Below are positions 31,830-41,365 of a stretch of DNA of 64,000 nucleotides, piece after piece. Position 1 is the first letter of the stretch. Every line of letters begins with the position of its first letter. A program made the translations under genes and the position numbers. This DNA comes from Thalassobaculum_A sp040219215. GTDB lineage: Bacteria; Pseudomonadota; Alphaproteobacteria; Thalassobaculales; Thalassobaculaceae. The DNA lies in contig NZ_JAVJSX010000019.1 in NCBI RefSeq assembly GCF_040219215.1, positions 134,581-198,580 on the forward strand, given 5' to 3'. The notes beneath the pieces are model-generated. The model made no database searches. It saw only the letters and a program-made list of their open reading frames with translations, and was not told the DNA's origin.

Positions 31830-33071
31830 ATGGCCAGCAACCTCTCACCGGTCGACGGCGAACGCTTCTGGAACACCCTGATGGCGTCGGCCGAGATCGG
31901 AAAAGGCTCACGCGGCGGTCTGGCCCGCCTAACGTTGTCGGAATCAGACGGGCAGGTGCGGAACCTGTTCCGGTCCTGGGCCGAAGCCGATGGTTACTCA
32001 GTCACGGTCGACCGGCTCGGCAACACCTTCGTGCGGCGCGGCGGCTCTGACGACAGCCTGCCGCCGGTGCTGGTCGGCAGCCACCTGGACACCCAGGCCG
32101 CCGGTGGCCGGTTCGACGGCATCCTGGGCGTGATGGCCGGGCTGGAGATCCTGCGCGCCCTCGACGATGCCGGGATCACCACCCGGCGGGCGATCGAGGT
32201 GGTGAACTGGACCAACGAGGAGGGGGGCCGGTTCCCGCCACCGATGCTGTGTTCCGGGGTATTCGCTGGGATCCACGACCTCGACTGGGCGCTGCAACGC
32301 ACCGATCAGACCGGCGTCACGGTCGCACAAGCCCTGGATGCCATCGGCTGGGCAGGCGAAGCACCGGTCGGCAGCCGCGATCTGGACAGCTACTTCGAGA
32401 TCCACATCGAGCAGGGACCTGCCCTTTGGGAAGCGGGAATTCCGCTGGGCATCGTGGTTGCTCCATACCTCGCCCGCGGAATGCGGATCGAGATCACCGG
32501 CGAGAATGCCCACAGCGGCCCCACCCCGATGGCCCGCCGCCGCAACGCGCTGGTTGGCGCCGCCAGCGTGGCGCTCGCCGTCAACCGGATCGGCCACGCC
32601 TACGCCGACCGGGAGGGCAAGTCGACCGTAGCCCGGCTGGAGGCATCGCCGAACATTCCCGGCATCATCTCCGACCGGGCGACCCTGTTTGTGGACTTCC
32701 GCAGCCCCGACCCGAAATTGACCGCCGAGATGGAGGAGCGCATCAGGGCCTCCCTGCCCGACAGCGCCGCCGAAACCAGCACCGAGATCGCCGTGGGCGA
32801 TTCCTGGACCTTCGGCGAGACCTCGTTCGACCCGGAGTTGATCGACCTGGTGCGGCGCAGCGCCGACGATCTGGGTGTGCCGTACCGCGAGATGATGAGC
32901 CAGGCCGGTCATGACGCCTACCACCTCGCGCGGATCACACCGACCGTTCTGCTGTTCACGCCGTGCGACGAGGGCATCAGCCACAACGAGGCAGAGAACA
33001 CCCGCCTGGAAGACCAACTCCCTGGCCTGCAGGTACTGTTCGGCGCCGTTCTGGCCCGAGCCAATCGATAG
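31830..33071 (+). CDS. Zn-dependent hydrolase, N-carbamoyl-L-amino acid / allantoate amidohydrolase (M20) family
   Basis: 413 residues. Metal-site blocks: VLVGSHLDTQAAGGRFDGILGVMAGLEIL (His, Asp), VVNWTNEEGGRFPPPMLCSGVF (Glu), DSYFEIHIEQGPALWEAG (His), GENAHSGPTPMARRRNALVGAA in the dimerisation domain, and MSQAGHDAYHLARITPTVLLF (last His). It hydrolyses a carbamoyl or ureido group on an amino acid-like substrate. Next gene, an agmatinase-family enzyme, follows by 12 bp, so both likely serve one ureide/guanidino nitrogen pathway. Confidence 0.9.
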   Translation: MASNLSPVDGERFWNTLMASAEIGKGSRGGLARLTLSESDGQVRNLFRSWAEADGYSVTVDRLGNTFVRRGGSDDSLPPVLVGSHLDTQAAGGRFDGILGVMAGLEILRALDDAGITTRRAIEVVNWTNEEGGRFPPPMLCSGVFAGIHDLDWALQRTDQTGVTVAQALDAIGWAGEAPVGSRDLDSYFEIHIEQGPALWEAGIPLGIVVAPYLARGMRIEITGENAHSGPTPMARRRNALVGAASVALAVNRIGHAYADREGKSTVARLEASPNIPGIISDRATLFVDFRSPDPKLTAEMEERIRASLPDSAAETSTEIAVGDSWTFGETSFDPELIDLVRRSADDLGVPYREMMSQAGHDAYHLARITPTVLLFTPCDEGISHNEAENTRLEDQLPGLQVLFGAVLARANR

Positions 33072-33083
33072 GAGAGAGGCATT

Positions 33084-34034
33084 ATGGCGGGTGATCCGAA
33101 GTTCCAACCGGTCGACGCCGCCGTGGTGCCGCGGTTTGCCGACGTCGCCACCTTCATGCGCACCAAGCGCCACGGCATCGACCCGGAGGTCGACATCGCG
33201 CTGGTCGGCGTGCCGTTCGATCTCGGCGTCAACTACCGCACCGGCGCCCGGCAGGGTCCGGCCGGAGTGCGCGAGGCATCACGCCTGATCCGCCGGGTGC
33301 ACCCGACCACCGGGGTATCGCCGTTCGACATCTGCAACGTTGCCGACCTGGGTGACGCGCCGGTCAATCCGCTCGACAAGTCCAAGTCGATCGCGCAGAT
33401 CCAGGAATTCTACGAAATCCTGCGCGAGAACCGGATCGTCCCGATCTCCATCGGCGGCGACCACACCATCCCGACTCCCATCCTGCGCGGCCTGGTCAAG
33501 GACGAACCGGTCGGCGTGCTGCAGTTCGACGCCCATCCGGACACGCTGGCCGAGCTGTGCGGCGACACCGTCAACCACGCGACCTTCATGCGGCTGGGCC
33601 ACAAGGAGGGCTGGATCGATCCGAAGCGCACGCTGCAGATCGGCCTGAGGGGCAGCCGGTTCTCCGAAGGTGACATCCAGTACGGCATCGATGCCGGGTT
33701 TACGGTGATCACCATCGACGAGTTCGAGGCGATGGGCCGGGCCGCGGTGATCGCCAAGATCCACGAGGTGCTCGGCGACAAACCGTTCTACATCACCCTG
33801 GACATCGACGGCATCGACCCGGCGTTCTGCCCGGGCACTGCGGTTCCGGAGATCGGCGGCCTGATCCCGCGCGACCTGCAGGTGATCCTGCGTTCGCTGA
33901 CCGGCAAGCCGATCATCGGCGCCGACATCAGCGAGGTCGCACCCTGCTTCGATCCGACCGGCATCACCTGCGTCACCGCCGCCAACCTGATGTTCGAGAT
34001 GCTGTGCGCGATTGCACCGTCGATCGAACGCTGA
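33084..34034 (+). CDS. speB: Agmatinase/ureohydrolase family enzyme
   Basis: 316 residues of the arginase fold. Mn-ligand motifs are GGDHTIPTPIL, LQFDAHPDTLAEL and TLDIDGIDPAFCPGTAVPEIGG. The family covers agmatinase, guanidinobutyrase and related enzymes; the substrate loop here (CGDTVNHATFMRLG) differs slightly from the GDKI-HGT of classical agmatinase, so a different guanidino acid is possible and the symbol is provisional. GAGAGAGGC ribosome site, coupled to the M20 hydrolase. Confidence 0.9.
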   Translation: MAGDPKFQPVDAAVVPRFADVATFMRTKRHGIDPEVDIALVGVPFDLGVNYRTGARQGPAGVREASRLIRRVHPTTGVSPFDICNVADLGDAPVNPLDKSKSIAQIQEFYEILRENRIVPISIGGDHTIPTPILRGLVKDEPVGVLQFDAHPDTLAELCGDTVNHATFMRLGHKEGWIDPKRTLQIGLRGSRFSEGDIQYGIDAGFTVITIDEFEAMGRAAVIAKIHEVLGDKPFYITLDIDGIDPAFCPGTAVPEIGGLIPRDLQVILRSLTGKPIIGADISEVAPCFDPTGITCVTAANLMFEMLCAIAPSIER

Positions 34035-34180
34035 TGCGTTTTCGTCCGGTGCACGGCACAGGACGGCGTGCTATGAGTGGCCCGTCATTGCGACTGCGCG
34101 GAGGTTCGGACACACCGGTCGATCGCTGAGCGCCAACGCTGGGCGCCACCCCAACCGGCATCTGTTCGTTCATCCTCCTC

Positions 34181-35224
34181 ATGACATCCGGAGATTTGAG
34201 AGCCGACCGGCGGGTCGAAACGGCGCGTGCGCTCCTGGACAGCGGAGATCATGACGGTGCCCTGTCCGTACTGGAACAGACGCTTGAGCTGACGCCCGAT
34301 TGGCCGGAACTGCACTTTCTGATTGGTGAAACCGCTGCGGCATCCGGTTGCCGCGACCGGGCGGTAGCCGCGTACGTGCGCTATCTTTCGCTCAGTCCCG
34401 GCGACCGCCTGGGTGCCCTGCCCCATCTCGCCCTGCTCGGCGCCACTCCGCTGCCCGACGGCCTGCCATCGGCGTACGTGGCGGCGTTGTTCGACGAATA
34501 TGCGCCGCGGTTCGAGCGCTCCCTGCTGGTCGGCCTGGACTACCAGGGGCCGGCGCAATTGCTGCAGGCCATCGAAGCGGTACGCGGTCCGAACGCGAGC
34601 TTTGGTTCGGTGATCGATCTCGGCTGCGGCACGGGGTTGGTAGGCGAGCGTCTGCGCCGACGCTGCACCTGGATCGAGGGCGTCGACCTGTCGGTCGCAA
34701 TGATCGCGCAAGCGGACGGCAAGGGGGTGTACGACGCGCTCCATGTCGGCGAATTGACCGACCATCTGGCGAACGACACCCGCCGTTTCGACCTGGTGAC
34801 AGCCGGCGACGTCCTGATCTACCTGGGCGACCTGGCCCCGTTGTTCGAAGCTGTGACGCGACGTCTGGCCGATGGCGGCCTGTTTGCCGTGACGGCCGAG
34901 GCGGCTGAAACCGACTCGACCGGCGTCGACCGGCGGCTCCGTCCGTCACGCCGGTTCGCGCACTCTGCCGACTACCTGACGCGTGTCGCCGGCGAACATG
35001 GGCTCGTCCTCCACCGGCACGAGCGAACCGTTCTGCGCCGAGACGGCCCGGACGCGATTGAAGCCCACGTGATGGTGTTCGGGCGTGCTCCGGCGGACGG
35101 TCGACCGCGAACGCTAGCCCCGGAACGTCCAGAACTTGTTCAGCACGAAGTGCCAGAAGACCAGGCCGCCGGTCACCATGACCTGGGCGGCCAGATAAAA
35201 CACGCCGAGATGGTCGACCAATAG
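34181..35224 (+). CDS. TPR-containing class I methyltransferase
   Basis: 347 residues. N-terminal TPR-like helices (ARALLDSGDHDGALSVLEQTLELTPDWPELHFLIGETA) are followed by a methyltransferase domain: DEYAPRFERSLLVGLDYQGP, motif I VIDLGCGTGLVGERL, GVDLSVAMIAQA, FDLVTAGDVLIYLGDL. The fold ends near AHVMVFGRA; the last ~37 codons run antisense through the end of the converging gtrA gene (111-bp overlap) and encode a charged tail, so the stop is unusually late. TPR methyltransferases of this type are of unknown substrate. Confidence 0.82.
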   Translation: MTSGDLRADRRVETARALLDSGDHDGALSVLEQTLELTPDWPELHFLIGETAAASGCRDRAVAAYVRYLSLSPGDRLGALPHLALLGATPLPDGLPSAYVAALFDEYAPRFERSLLVGLDYQGPAQLLQAIEAVRGPNASFGSVIDLGCGTGLVGERLRRRCTWIEGVDLSVAMIAQADGKGVYDALHVGELTDHLANDTRRFDLVTAGDVLIYLGDLAPLFEAVTRRLADGGLFAVTAEAAETDSTGVDRRLRPSRRFAHSADYLTRVAGEHGLVLHRHERTVLRRDGPDAIEAHVMVFGRAPADGRPRTLAPERPELVQHEVPEDQAAGHHDLGGQIKHAEMVDQ

Positions 35225-35506
35225 CGCCATCAGCGCACCGTTCAGGACCAGCCCGCTGGCCGCGACGGCGAGAAACTTCGGACCGGCCGACCGATGGGCA
35301 CGGTCCGACCGGAACACCAGTTGCCGGTTCAAGACGTAGTTGACCAGCGCACCGGCCAGAAAGCCGATCACCGATGCCATGACCGGATCGACGCCGCCGA
35401 GTTCGACCAGCCCGGTCAGCGCTGAGTAGTGCGCGACCAGGCCAACGATCCCGACGGTCGCGAAGCCCAGGAACTGGCGCAGCAGGAACACCGCTCCACC
35501 GTTCAC
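35114..35506 (-). CDS. GtrA family membrane protein
   Basis: 130 residues, four TM helices: FLGFATVGIVGLVAHYSALTG, PVMASVIGFLAGALVNYVLNRQLVF (the GtrA NYVLNRxLVF signature), LVLNGALMALLVDHLG and VMVTGGLVFWHFVLNKFWTF. GtrA proteins are thought to flip or position lipid-linked sugars made by GtrB-like GT2 enzymes such as the one two genes upstream. GTG 35506 overlaps the preceding stop (GTGA), so this start is used rather than an ATG at 35533. 3' end overlaps the opposite methyltransferase. Confidence 0.87.
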   Translation of the reverse strand: MNGGAVFLLRQFLGFATVGIVGLVAHYSALTGLVELGGVDPVMASVIGFLAGALVNYVLNRQLVFRSDRAHRSAGPKFLAVAASGLVLNGALMALLVDHLGVFYLAAQVMVTGGLVFWHFVLNKFWTFRG

Positions 35507-37836
35507 CGGGCGTCTCCGACGAGCATTGCCCAAAGATGTTCGACCGACAGCGGTTCGTAGATGAACTGAACGCGGTGCTTCCCCGCTGATAGCGAGGCCG
35601 CCATGAACAACGCGTTGGCACGCCGCGGCTCCTGGCGCTCGCCGTCCACATAGGCAACCCAGCCCGGATAGCCGATGTCGTGCAGGACCACGAAGCCGGG
35701 CCGCTGCGCCGACACCTCAAGGTCGACCCGGTCACTGGTTCGTTCAAGCATCCGGACAAATCCTGCGCGTCCACGGACCTGCGCCGGCTGGATCGGCGGT
35801 TCCGGCAGCGGGTCGATCAGGGCTTCGCGGCGCCAGTCCAGACGCGGCAGGCCGCCTTGCTCGATCAGCGTTTCCGGATCGTACCGCCGCGCACCCTCGC
35901 GACCGATGAACAGGACCCGCGGCACTGTCCGTGGGTTCTCGTAAACCCAGCTGCCTCGAAATCTCAGGGCCGGCCCGAAAGCGGATGCGCTCGCCGGATC
36001 GACCTCTTCCATCGGTCCGCCGAGGACAATGATGCGCACCCCGAGCAGATCGGCGAAATCGGAGCGGTATCCGGTCATCAGGGTACCGAAGCGTCGCTCC
36101 AGGGTGTGCGAGTTCTGTTCGGACCCGACGGCCTTGTCATACTCGGCCAGCCGCAGCGGATTATAGCCGAGCGTGTCTTCGACACCGATCGACATGGGCA
36201 GGTTCTGCCAGGCACCGCCCAGCCCCAGGACTTCAACCCGCACCGGACCTTCGTACAGCTCGATCTCCGACACCTCGCATTCCAGCCACGCCGCCAGAGG
36301 CACGTCCTCGGGATCATCGAGCACCGTGAACGGCTTGATCGACATGGCGTTCAGCGGTGTGCCGACGGTGAAGATCCGCAGGTCAATCAGGGTCAGGAGC
36401 AGCAGGGCCGCAACCGCCGCTGTACGGCGCGCCGGAACGGCGGTGCGGCCCGACCGCACCGCCCAGGCGACGACCACGACTGCGGCGATAGCCATCGCCG
36501 CTGTGGTACCGAGGGCCGGCAATGTCTGGATCAATCGGCCCTGGCTATGCGCCACGCCTGCTCCGGCCGCCAGCAGCGCCATTGCGATCGCCGCTTCCAC
36601 GCCTCGCCGCCACCCGGCAACCACCGGCAGCCCGTCGCGCAGCACGCGGTCGCACAGCCAGCCGGCCGACAATGCCAGAGTCGCCCCCAGCAGGAAGGTC
36701 GCGTCCGCCGGGCGTCGAAACCTGTCGACACCCGGAACATGGTCGAACAGCACCTCGAATATCGGCGTGTAGTGACCCAGCGCGTAGATCGCAAAGAACG
36801 CCGCAAGCGCCAGCGGCAACCGGCCTTCGCCTTTCAGCAGCCGACCGCGCAGCAGCCCGATCCACAGGACCAGGACGATCGGGATCATCCCCACGTAAAG
36901 CTGAACGATGGTGCGATCCACCGGCAGCTGCGGTGACCATAGTGCGCTGCCGGGCCCCCAGTAAGTCGTATGCGACGACACCCCACCGAACAGGTTGGGG
37001 ATGAGCATGGTCAGCAGGCTCTCCGGCGGTATCGACTGCTTGGCCCCGAACGCAAAGGCGAAAGACGGGCGGTTGCTGACCTCCGCGAACTCGAGCGTGG
37101 CAAGCACGGGCACGGCTGCCAGCAACACCGCGACTGATACCGCCAAAAGACCGACCAGGAGACGCTCCTTGACGAAGCCGGCGCGATCGGAGGCTGCTGA
37201 GACCCGCGCCACTACGAATGCAAACAGCGCGATCAACCCCAGGAAGGCCACCTGATCGCGGCCGATAACCAGCATCCCGACGGCCAGCCCCGCGAGCAAG
37301 CCCCGTCGGATGGTCGGTCGGTCCAACGCCGCATCGAGCGCCAGCAGGACGACGGGGATAAAGGCATGACTCTGAACCAGCAGGGTGTGCTGCAGGCGGG
37401 CCGAGGCCGACGCGCCGACCATCATCACCAGCGCGGCCAAGACGGCCGCCGCCGGGTGCCAGCCGCGTCGCAGGCCAAACAGCGCAGCGGCCAAGCCGCC
37501 GATCAGCAACTCGATCAGGACCACGGCATCGCCGGCGCGCGCCGAAGGCTCGGGGTCGAGCGCGGCCAGCAGCAGGAAGCCTGGCGACAGGATCATCGAC
37601 TGCGGGTCACCCAGCGCCGGCCGGCCACCGAAGCTCTCGGGCATCCACAGCGGCCAGTCGCCCTGTGCCAAATGCTCCGCGAGCCAGCGCAGCATCGCGA
37701 GGAAGTGGATCTTGGCGTCCCACGGGATGGTCAGGCCGCCAACCAGCCAGGGCCAGGCCAGCACAACCCAGGCGGCGGTAATCGCCGCCAAGGCGATCAT
37801 TGCCTCCCGAAGCCGTGGCCGGTCCGCCAGAATCAT
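35503..37836 (-). CDS. Large YfhO-like polytopic membrane protein (putative membrane glycosyltransferase)
   Basis: 777 residues: about a dozen N-terminal TM helices, then a ~250-residue extracytoplasmic part with TM at residues ~445-500. AAWVVLAWPWLVGGLTIPWDAKIHF and the QSHAFIPVVLLALDAAL region resemble GT-C fold YfhO/PMT-like enzymes using lipid-linked sugars. The C-terminal HRVQFIYEPLSVEH is a YfhO feature. With GtrA and the GT2 gene (ATGA-coupled) it forms a lipid-sugar glycosylation operon. Acceptor unknown. Confidence 0.8.
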   Translation of the reverse strand: MILADRPRLREAMIALAAITAAWVVLAWPWLVGGLTIPWDAKIHFLAMLRWLAEHLAQGDWPLWMPESFGGRPALGDPQSMILSPGFLLLAALDPEPSARAGDAVVLIELLIGGLAAALFGLRRGWHPAAAVLAALVMMVGASASARLQHTLLVQSHAFIPVVLLALDAALDRPTIRRGLLAGLAVGMLVIGRDQVAFLGLIALFAFVVARVSAASDRAGFVKERLLVGLLAVSVAVLLAAVPVLATLEFAEVSNRPSFAFAFGAKQSIPPESLLTMLIPNLFGGVSSHTTYWGPGSALWSPQLPVDRTIVQLYVGMIPIVLVLWIGLLRGRLLKGEGRLPLALAAFFAIYALGHYTPIFEVLFDHVPGVDRFRRPADATFLLGATLALSAGWLCDRVLRDGLPVVAGWRRGVEAAIAMALLAAGAGVAHSQGRLIQTLPALGTTAAMAIAAVVVVAWAVRSGRTAVPARRTAAVAALLLLTLIDLRIFTVGTPLNAMSIKPFTVLDDPEDVPLAAWLECEVSEIELYEGPVRVEVLGLGGAWQNLPMSIGVEDTLGYNPLRLAEYDKAVGSEQNSHTLERRFGTLMTGYRSDFADLLGVRIIVLGGPMEEVDPASASAFGPALRFRGSWVYENPRTVPRVLFIGREGARRYDPETLIEQGGLPRLDWRREALIDPLPEPPIQPAQVRGRAGFVRMLERTSDRVDLEVSAQRPGFVVLHDIGYPGWVAYVDGERQEPRRANALFMAASLSAGKHRVQFIYEPLSVEHLWAMLVGDAR

Positions 37837-38858
37837 CGCCGTGCCGGGTCCTGGGCGACGCCGATCTCCAAAACCTCATCAACCCCGATGGACTGATCGA
37901 CGATGTACAGAGGTCGCCGCTTCACCTCGGTGAAGACCCTGCCGACATACTCGCCCAGCACGCCCAGGGTGATCAGTTGAACGCCACCGAAGAACGCAAC
38001 GGCCACCATCAGCGATGCATAGCCGGGGACGTCGACACCTTCGATCAGCGTGCGGATCGCGATGAAAGTCCCGTAGAGCAACGCCAGCATCGACACCAGG
38101 ACGCCGATGTACGACCAGACCCGCAACGGCATCACGCTGAACGCGGTGACCGCATCCAGCGCCAGCATCCACAGCCGCCAGAACGACCATCGGGAGTGCC
38201 CGGCATGCCGCGCCTCCGGCGTGAACGGCACGGCCACCCGCCGGAACCCGACCCAGGCGTACAATCCCTTGCCGAACCGTCCGCGCTCGGGCAGCGCGTT
38301 CAACGCCCGCACCACCCGTCGGTCGAACAGCGCGAAATCGCCGCCGTGGCGCATCAGCTTCACTTCGCCGACCGCGTCGAAGAACCGATAGAACCGGCGT
38401 GTCAGCCAACGCCGAAGGCCTGGAAGTTCGCCGGACCGGTCGCGCTGGCCGTAAACGATCTGCGCGCCCTGCCGCCACTCGGAAACGAAGGTCTCGATCA
38501 GCTCGGGCGGGTGCTGCAGGTCGGCGTCCATCAACACGACCGCGGCACCGGACGCGTGTCGCAGGCCGGCCGCGAGCGCGATCTCCTTGCCGAAGTTTCG
38601 GCTGAACCGCAGCGCCTTGATCCGCGGATCCCGGGCATTCAGCTCCGAGAGCCGTTCATAGGTCGCGTCCGTACTGCGGTCGTCGACGACCAGAACCTCG
38701 AACGGCAGACCGATCCGCTCAAGCGCCGCCGTCAGCCGGGCCAACAATGGGTCGAGATTGTCCGCCTCATTGTACGCGGGCACCACGACCGAGAGGCCGG
38801 ACCGATCGGTCCCCGACGCCTCGTCTTTCGCCGTCATGATCTCTGGTACCGTGTCCAT
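37833..38858 (-). CDS. Glycosyltransferase family 2 (GtrB/dolichol-phosphate mannosyltransferase type)
   Basis: 341 residues. Catalytic GT-A domain: LSVVVPAYNEADNLDPLL, EVLVVDDRSTDATYERL, VVLMDADLQHPPELI, and QIVYGQRDRSGELP; then two C-terminal TM helices (VLVSMLALLYGTFIAI, VAVAFFGGVQLITLGVLGEYVG) and the typical ending EVKRRPLYIVD. It should charge undecaprenyl phosphate with a sugar that GtrA flips. Start uncertain: ATG 38858 or 38837. ATGA overlap with the following YfhO-like gene. Confidence 0.92.
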   Translation of the reverse strand: MDTVPEIMTAKDEASGTDRSGLSVVVPAYNEADNLDPLLARLTAALERIGLPFEVLVVDDRSTDATYERLSELNARDPRIKALRFSRNFGKEIALAAGLRHASGAAVVLMDADLQHPPELIETFVSEWRQGAQIVYGQRDRSGELPGLRRWLTRRFYRFFDAVGEVKLMRHGGDFALFDRRVVRALNALPERGRFGKGLYAWVGFRRVAVPFTPEARHAGHSRWSFWRLWMLALDAVTAFSVMPLRVWSYIGVLVSMLALLYGTFIAIRTLIEGVDVPGYASLMVAVAFFGGVQLITLGVLGEYVGRVFTEVKRRPLYIVDQSIGVDEVLEIGVAQDPARR

Positions 38859-38935
38859 CTGCTTCGCGGCTACAGTGGGCCGCGAGGTCACCCCGGCGAC
38901 ACCTATCCCGCGTCCTCCGTTTCCGCGCAAGATGG

Positions 38936-39820
38936 ATGAGTACGTATCAACGCCTTCAAAAACCTGTGATCCTGTGCGCCGACGACTACGGTATCGCGCC
39001 GGGCGTCAGCCGCGGAATCCGAGCGCTGGCCGCTGCCGGACGCCTGTCTGCGACCAGTTGCATGGCGCTGTTCCCAGAATGGCCGGCCGAAGCCGGCAAG
39101 CTCGGCGACCTGGTCGACCGGATCGACGTCGGCCTGCACCTCACGTTGACCGATCATCCCCCGCTGGGCGCAATGCCGAAGTTGGCGCCCGGTGGCCGAT
39201 TACCGCCACTCGGCCGACTGATCCGCGACACCCACCTTGGCCGGTTGGACCGGGCCGAAATCTCCGGCGAGATCGGACGACAGTTGGATGCCTTCGAAGC
39301 GGCTCTGGGCCGGCCGCCGGCATTCATCGACGGTCACCAGCATGTCCATCTGCTGCCAGGGGTCCGTGACGGCGTCCTGGCATTGTTCGATCATCGCCTC
39401 GACAGGCGGACCACATGGCTGCGTTCGTGCTTTGAACCGACGGCAACCATCCTGCGGCGAAGGCGCGATGCGGCGCGGGCCCTGGTGATCGCGCAGCTCG
39501 GAAGGCCCCTCGCCCGAGTCACTGCCGAGGCCGGCATCGCCACGAATGTCGGGTTCAGTGGCGTGACGTCGTTTCGGTCGAACCGCGCGGTGGACCATGA
39601 TTTTGCCGGCTATCTTGACCATACCGGCAGCCGGCCCCTGGTGATGTGCCATCCCGGCGAGGTCGATGACCTGCTGGCGGCCCGCGATCCGGTTCTGGCC
39701 TCCCGCGAAGCCGAGCTCGCCTATCTCCGCAGCGACCTGTTCGCCGAACGGATGGCTCGACACCATATGGTGCTGGCAAGAGGCCCTCATCCGGACGATA
39801 GAAACGCGATGCCGTCATGA
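38936..39820 (+). CDS. ChbG/HpnK family (YdjC) carbohydrate deacetylase
   Basis: 294 residues. VILCADDYGIAPGVSRGIRAL has the metal Asp pair, DVGLHLTLTD and FIDGHQHVHLLPGV the His ligands, and RPLVMCHPGEVDD the C-terminal block. The family deacetylates N-acetyl sugars; HpnK relatives are near hopanoid genes. It is divergent from the GT2 gene and overlaps a sterol-desaturase-family gene, so a modified lipid-linked sugar is plausible. Confidence 0.9.
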   Translation: MSTYQRLQKPVILCADDYGIAPGVSRGIRALAAAGRLSATSCMALFPEWPAEAGKLGDLVDRIDVGLHLTLTDHPPLGAMPKLAPGGRLPPLGRLIRDTHLGRLDRAEISGEIGRQLDAFEAALGRPPAFIDGHQHVHLLPGVRDGVLALFDHRLDRRTTWLRSCFEPTATILRRRRDAARALVIAQLGRPLARVTAEAGIATNVGFSGVTSFRSNRAVDHDFAGYLDHTGSRPLVMCHPGEVDDLLAARDPVLASREAELAYLRSDLFAERMARHHMVLARGPHPDDRNAMPS

Positions 39821-40656
39821 AGGACGTTCTGTTCGCCCACGAGCCGGCCATCCGCCTTGGCATCTTCGCCGGGGTCTTTGCCGCGATGGCCTTATGGGAG
39901 TTGGCCGCTCCGCGACGGCATCAGAAGATCGGGCGGCTGGGCCGGTGGCCCGGCAACCTGGGTGTCGTTGCCGTCGACACCATCCTGGTCAGGTTGTTGT
40001 TCCCGACGGCCGCGGTCGGGATGGCGCTGCTGGCGGAAGCGCGAGGCTGGGGTCTGCTGGTCCTCATCCCGGTGCCGGGCTGGTTGGCGGTGATCGCCTC
40101 GGTCGTCCTGCTGGACCTGGCCATCTATCTGCAGCACCGGCTGTTCCACGCGGTGCCTTGGCTCTGGCGCCTGCATCGAATGCATCATGCCGACCTTGAA
40201 CTCGACGTGACCTCCGGTATCCGCTTCCATCCGGTGGAGATCGTGCTGTCGATGCTGATCAAGCTCGGGGTCGTGGTGGCACTCGGCGCTCCGGCCGTGG
40301 CAGTCCTGATCTTCGAGGTCCTGCTGAACGCGTCCTCCATGTTCAATCACAGCAATGTGCGCCTGCCGCAGTCGCTCGACCGGGCGCTGCGATGGGTGCT
40401 GGTTACGCCCGACATGCACCGTGTCCACCACTCGATCGTCCGCCGCGAGACCGACAGCAACTTCGGCTTCAATCTGCCGTGGTGGGACCGGCTGTTCGCC
40501 ACTTACCGCGCCCAACCCGAGGCCGGACATCTCGGCATGACAATCGGGATCCCGCAGTTCCGGGATCCCGGAGAACTCCGGCTCGACCGGATGCTGCTGC
40601 AGCCCCTGCGCAGCGATACCCATGTCGAGCAGGAGCCCGGCAAGCCGGTCGGCTGA
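39817..40656 (+). CDS. Sterol desaturase / fatty-acid hydroxylase family membrane protein
   Basis: 279 residues, several TM helices. Three diiron His boxes: HRLFHAVPWLWRLHRMHH (HxxxH and HxxHH), FNHSNVRLP, and MHRVHHSI with LPWWDRLFATY. The family O2-dependently hydroxylates or desaturates lipids. Coupled (ATGA overlap) to the ChbG/HpnK-type deacetylase. Substrate may be a hopanoid or acyl chain; sterols are unlikely in this organism. Confidence 0.9.
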   Translation: MKDVLFAHEPAIRLGIFAGVFAAMALWELAAPRRHQKIGRLGRWPGNLGVVAVDTILVRLLFPTAAVGMALLAEARGWGLLVLIPVPGWLAVIASVVLLDLAIYLQHRLFHAVPWLWRLHRMHHADLELDVTSGIRFHPVEIVLSMLIKLGVVVALGAPAVAVLIFEVLLNASSMFNHSNVRLPQSLDRALRWVLVTPDMHRVHHSIVRRETDSNFGFNLPWWDRLFATYRAQPEAGHLGMTIGIPQFRDPGELRLDRMLLQPLRSDTHVEQEPGKPVG

Positions 40657-40690
40657 GACATTCCCTTACACTGCTGAAGCAGTGAGCACG

Positions 40691-41269
40691 ATGATCGCAC
40701 CCAGCGACACCGATCGGCTATACGTTCTGACCGGCGGTCCAGGCGCCGGAAAGACGACCCTGGTAGAGGCTTTGGCAAAGGCTGGCTACGCCATATCCCC
40801 CGAAGCCGGCCGCGGCGTCATCAAGGATCAGGCCGCCATCGAGGGCCAAGCGTTGCCGTGGTCCGACCCAGGCCTGTACGCCGAGCTGATGCTGAGCTGG
40901 GACATGCGCTCCCACCATCTGGCGCGCCGGCGGTCGGGACCTGTGTTCTTCGACCGCAGCGTGCTCGACACCATCGGATACTTGCGGCTTCTCGGGCGGA
41001 CGGTGCCGGTCCACATGGACAAGGCTGCCACAATGTTCCGGTACAATCGTCGGGTCTTCATCGCCCCGCCCTGGCCCGAGATCTTCGAACAGGATTCCGA
41101 ACGCAGGCAAACCCTGGACGAAGCCACCCGAACCTATGAGGCGATGGTCACGACCTATCGCGACTACGGGTATGAACTGCAGGAGTTGCCGCGGGTGAGC
41201 GTCGACGAGCGGGTGGAGTACATTGCAGCGCAGCTCCCGACCGCGTTCGCCACCCGGAATCGGCCATAG
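40691..41269 (+). CDS. AAA/P-loop ATPase or kinase (ATPase_13-like)
   Basis: 192 residues. LYVLTGGPGAGKTTLVEALAKAG is a Walker A; GPVFFDRSVLDTIGYLRLLG gives a kinase-like acidic segment and FIAPPWPEIFEQDSERRQTLDEA a lid region. The family contains nucleoside/sugar kinase-like single-domain ATPases of unknown role. No helicase or toxin partner is adjacent. The start is uncertain: ATG 40691 or GTG 40682; neither has a strong ribosome site. Confidence 0.78.
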   Translation: MIAPSDTDRLYVLTGGPGAGKTTLVEALAKAGYAISPEAGRGVIKDQAAIEGQALPWSDPGLYAELMLSWDMRSHHLARRRSGPVFFDRSVLDTIGYLRLLGRTVPVHMDKAATMFRYNRRVFIAPPWPEIFEQDSERRQTLDEATRTYEAMVTTYRDYGYELQELPRVSVDERVEYIAAQLPTAFATRNRP

Positions 41270-41365
41270 CAACAACACAGCACCAGTGCTCAGACGGTGG
41301 TTGACGCTAATCAATGCCCTCGCCGACGCCCCCGGCATTCTGAGGGTACCGATCAGGGGGGCAGC

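Noticed and set aside
40556..40572. Repeat of GGGATCCCG in the sterol-desaturase gene
   Set aside because: Inside a conserved coding region (IPQFRDPGE); no regulatory context.
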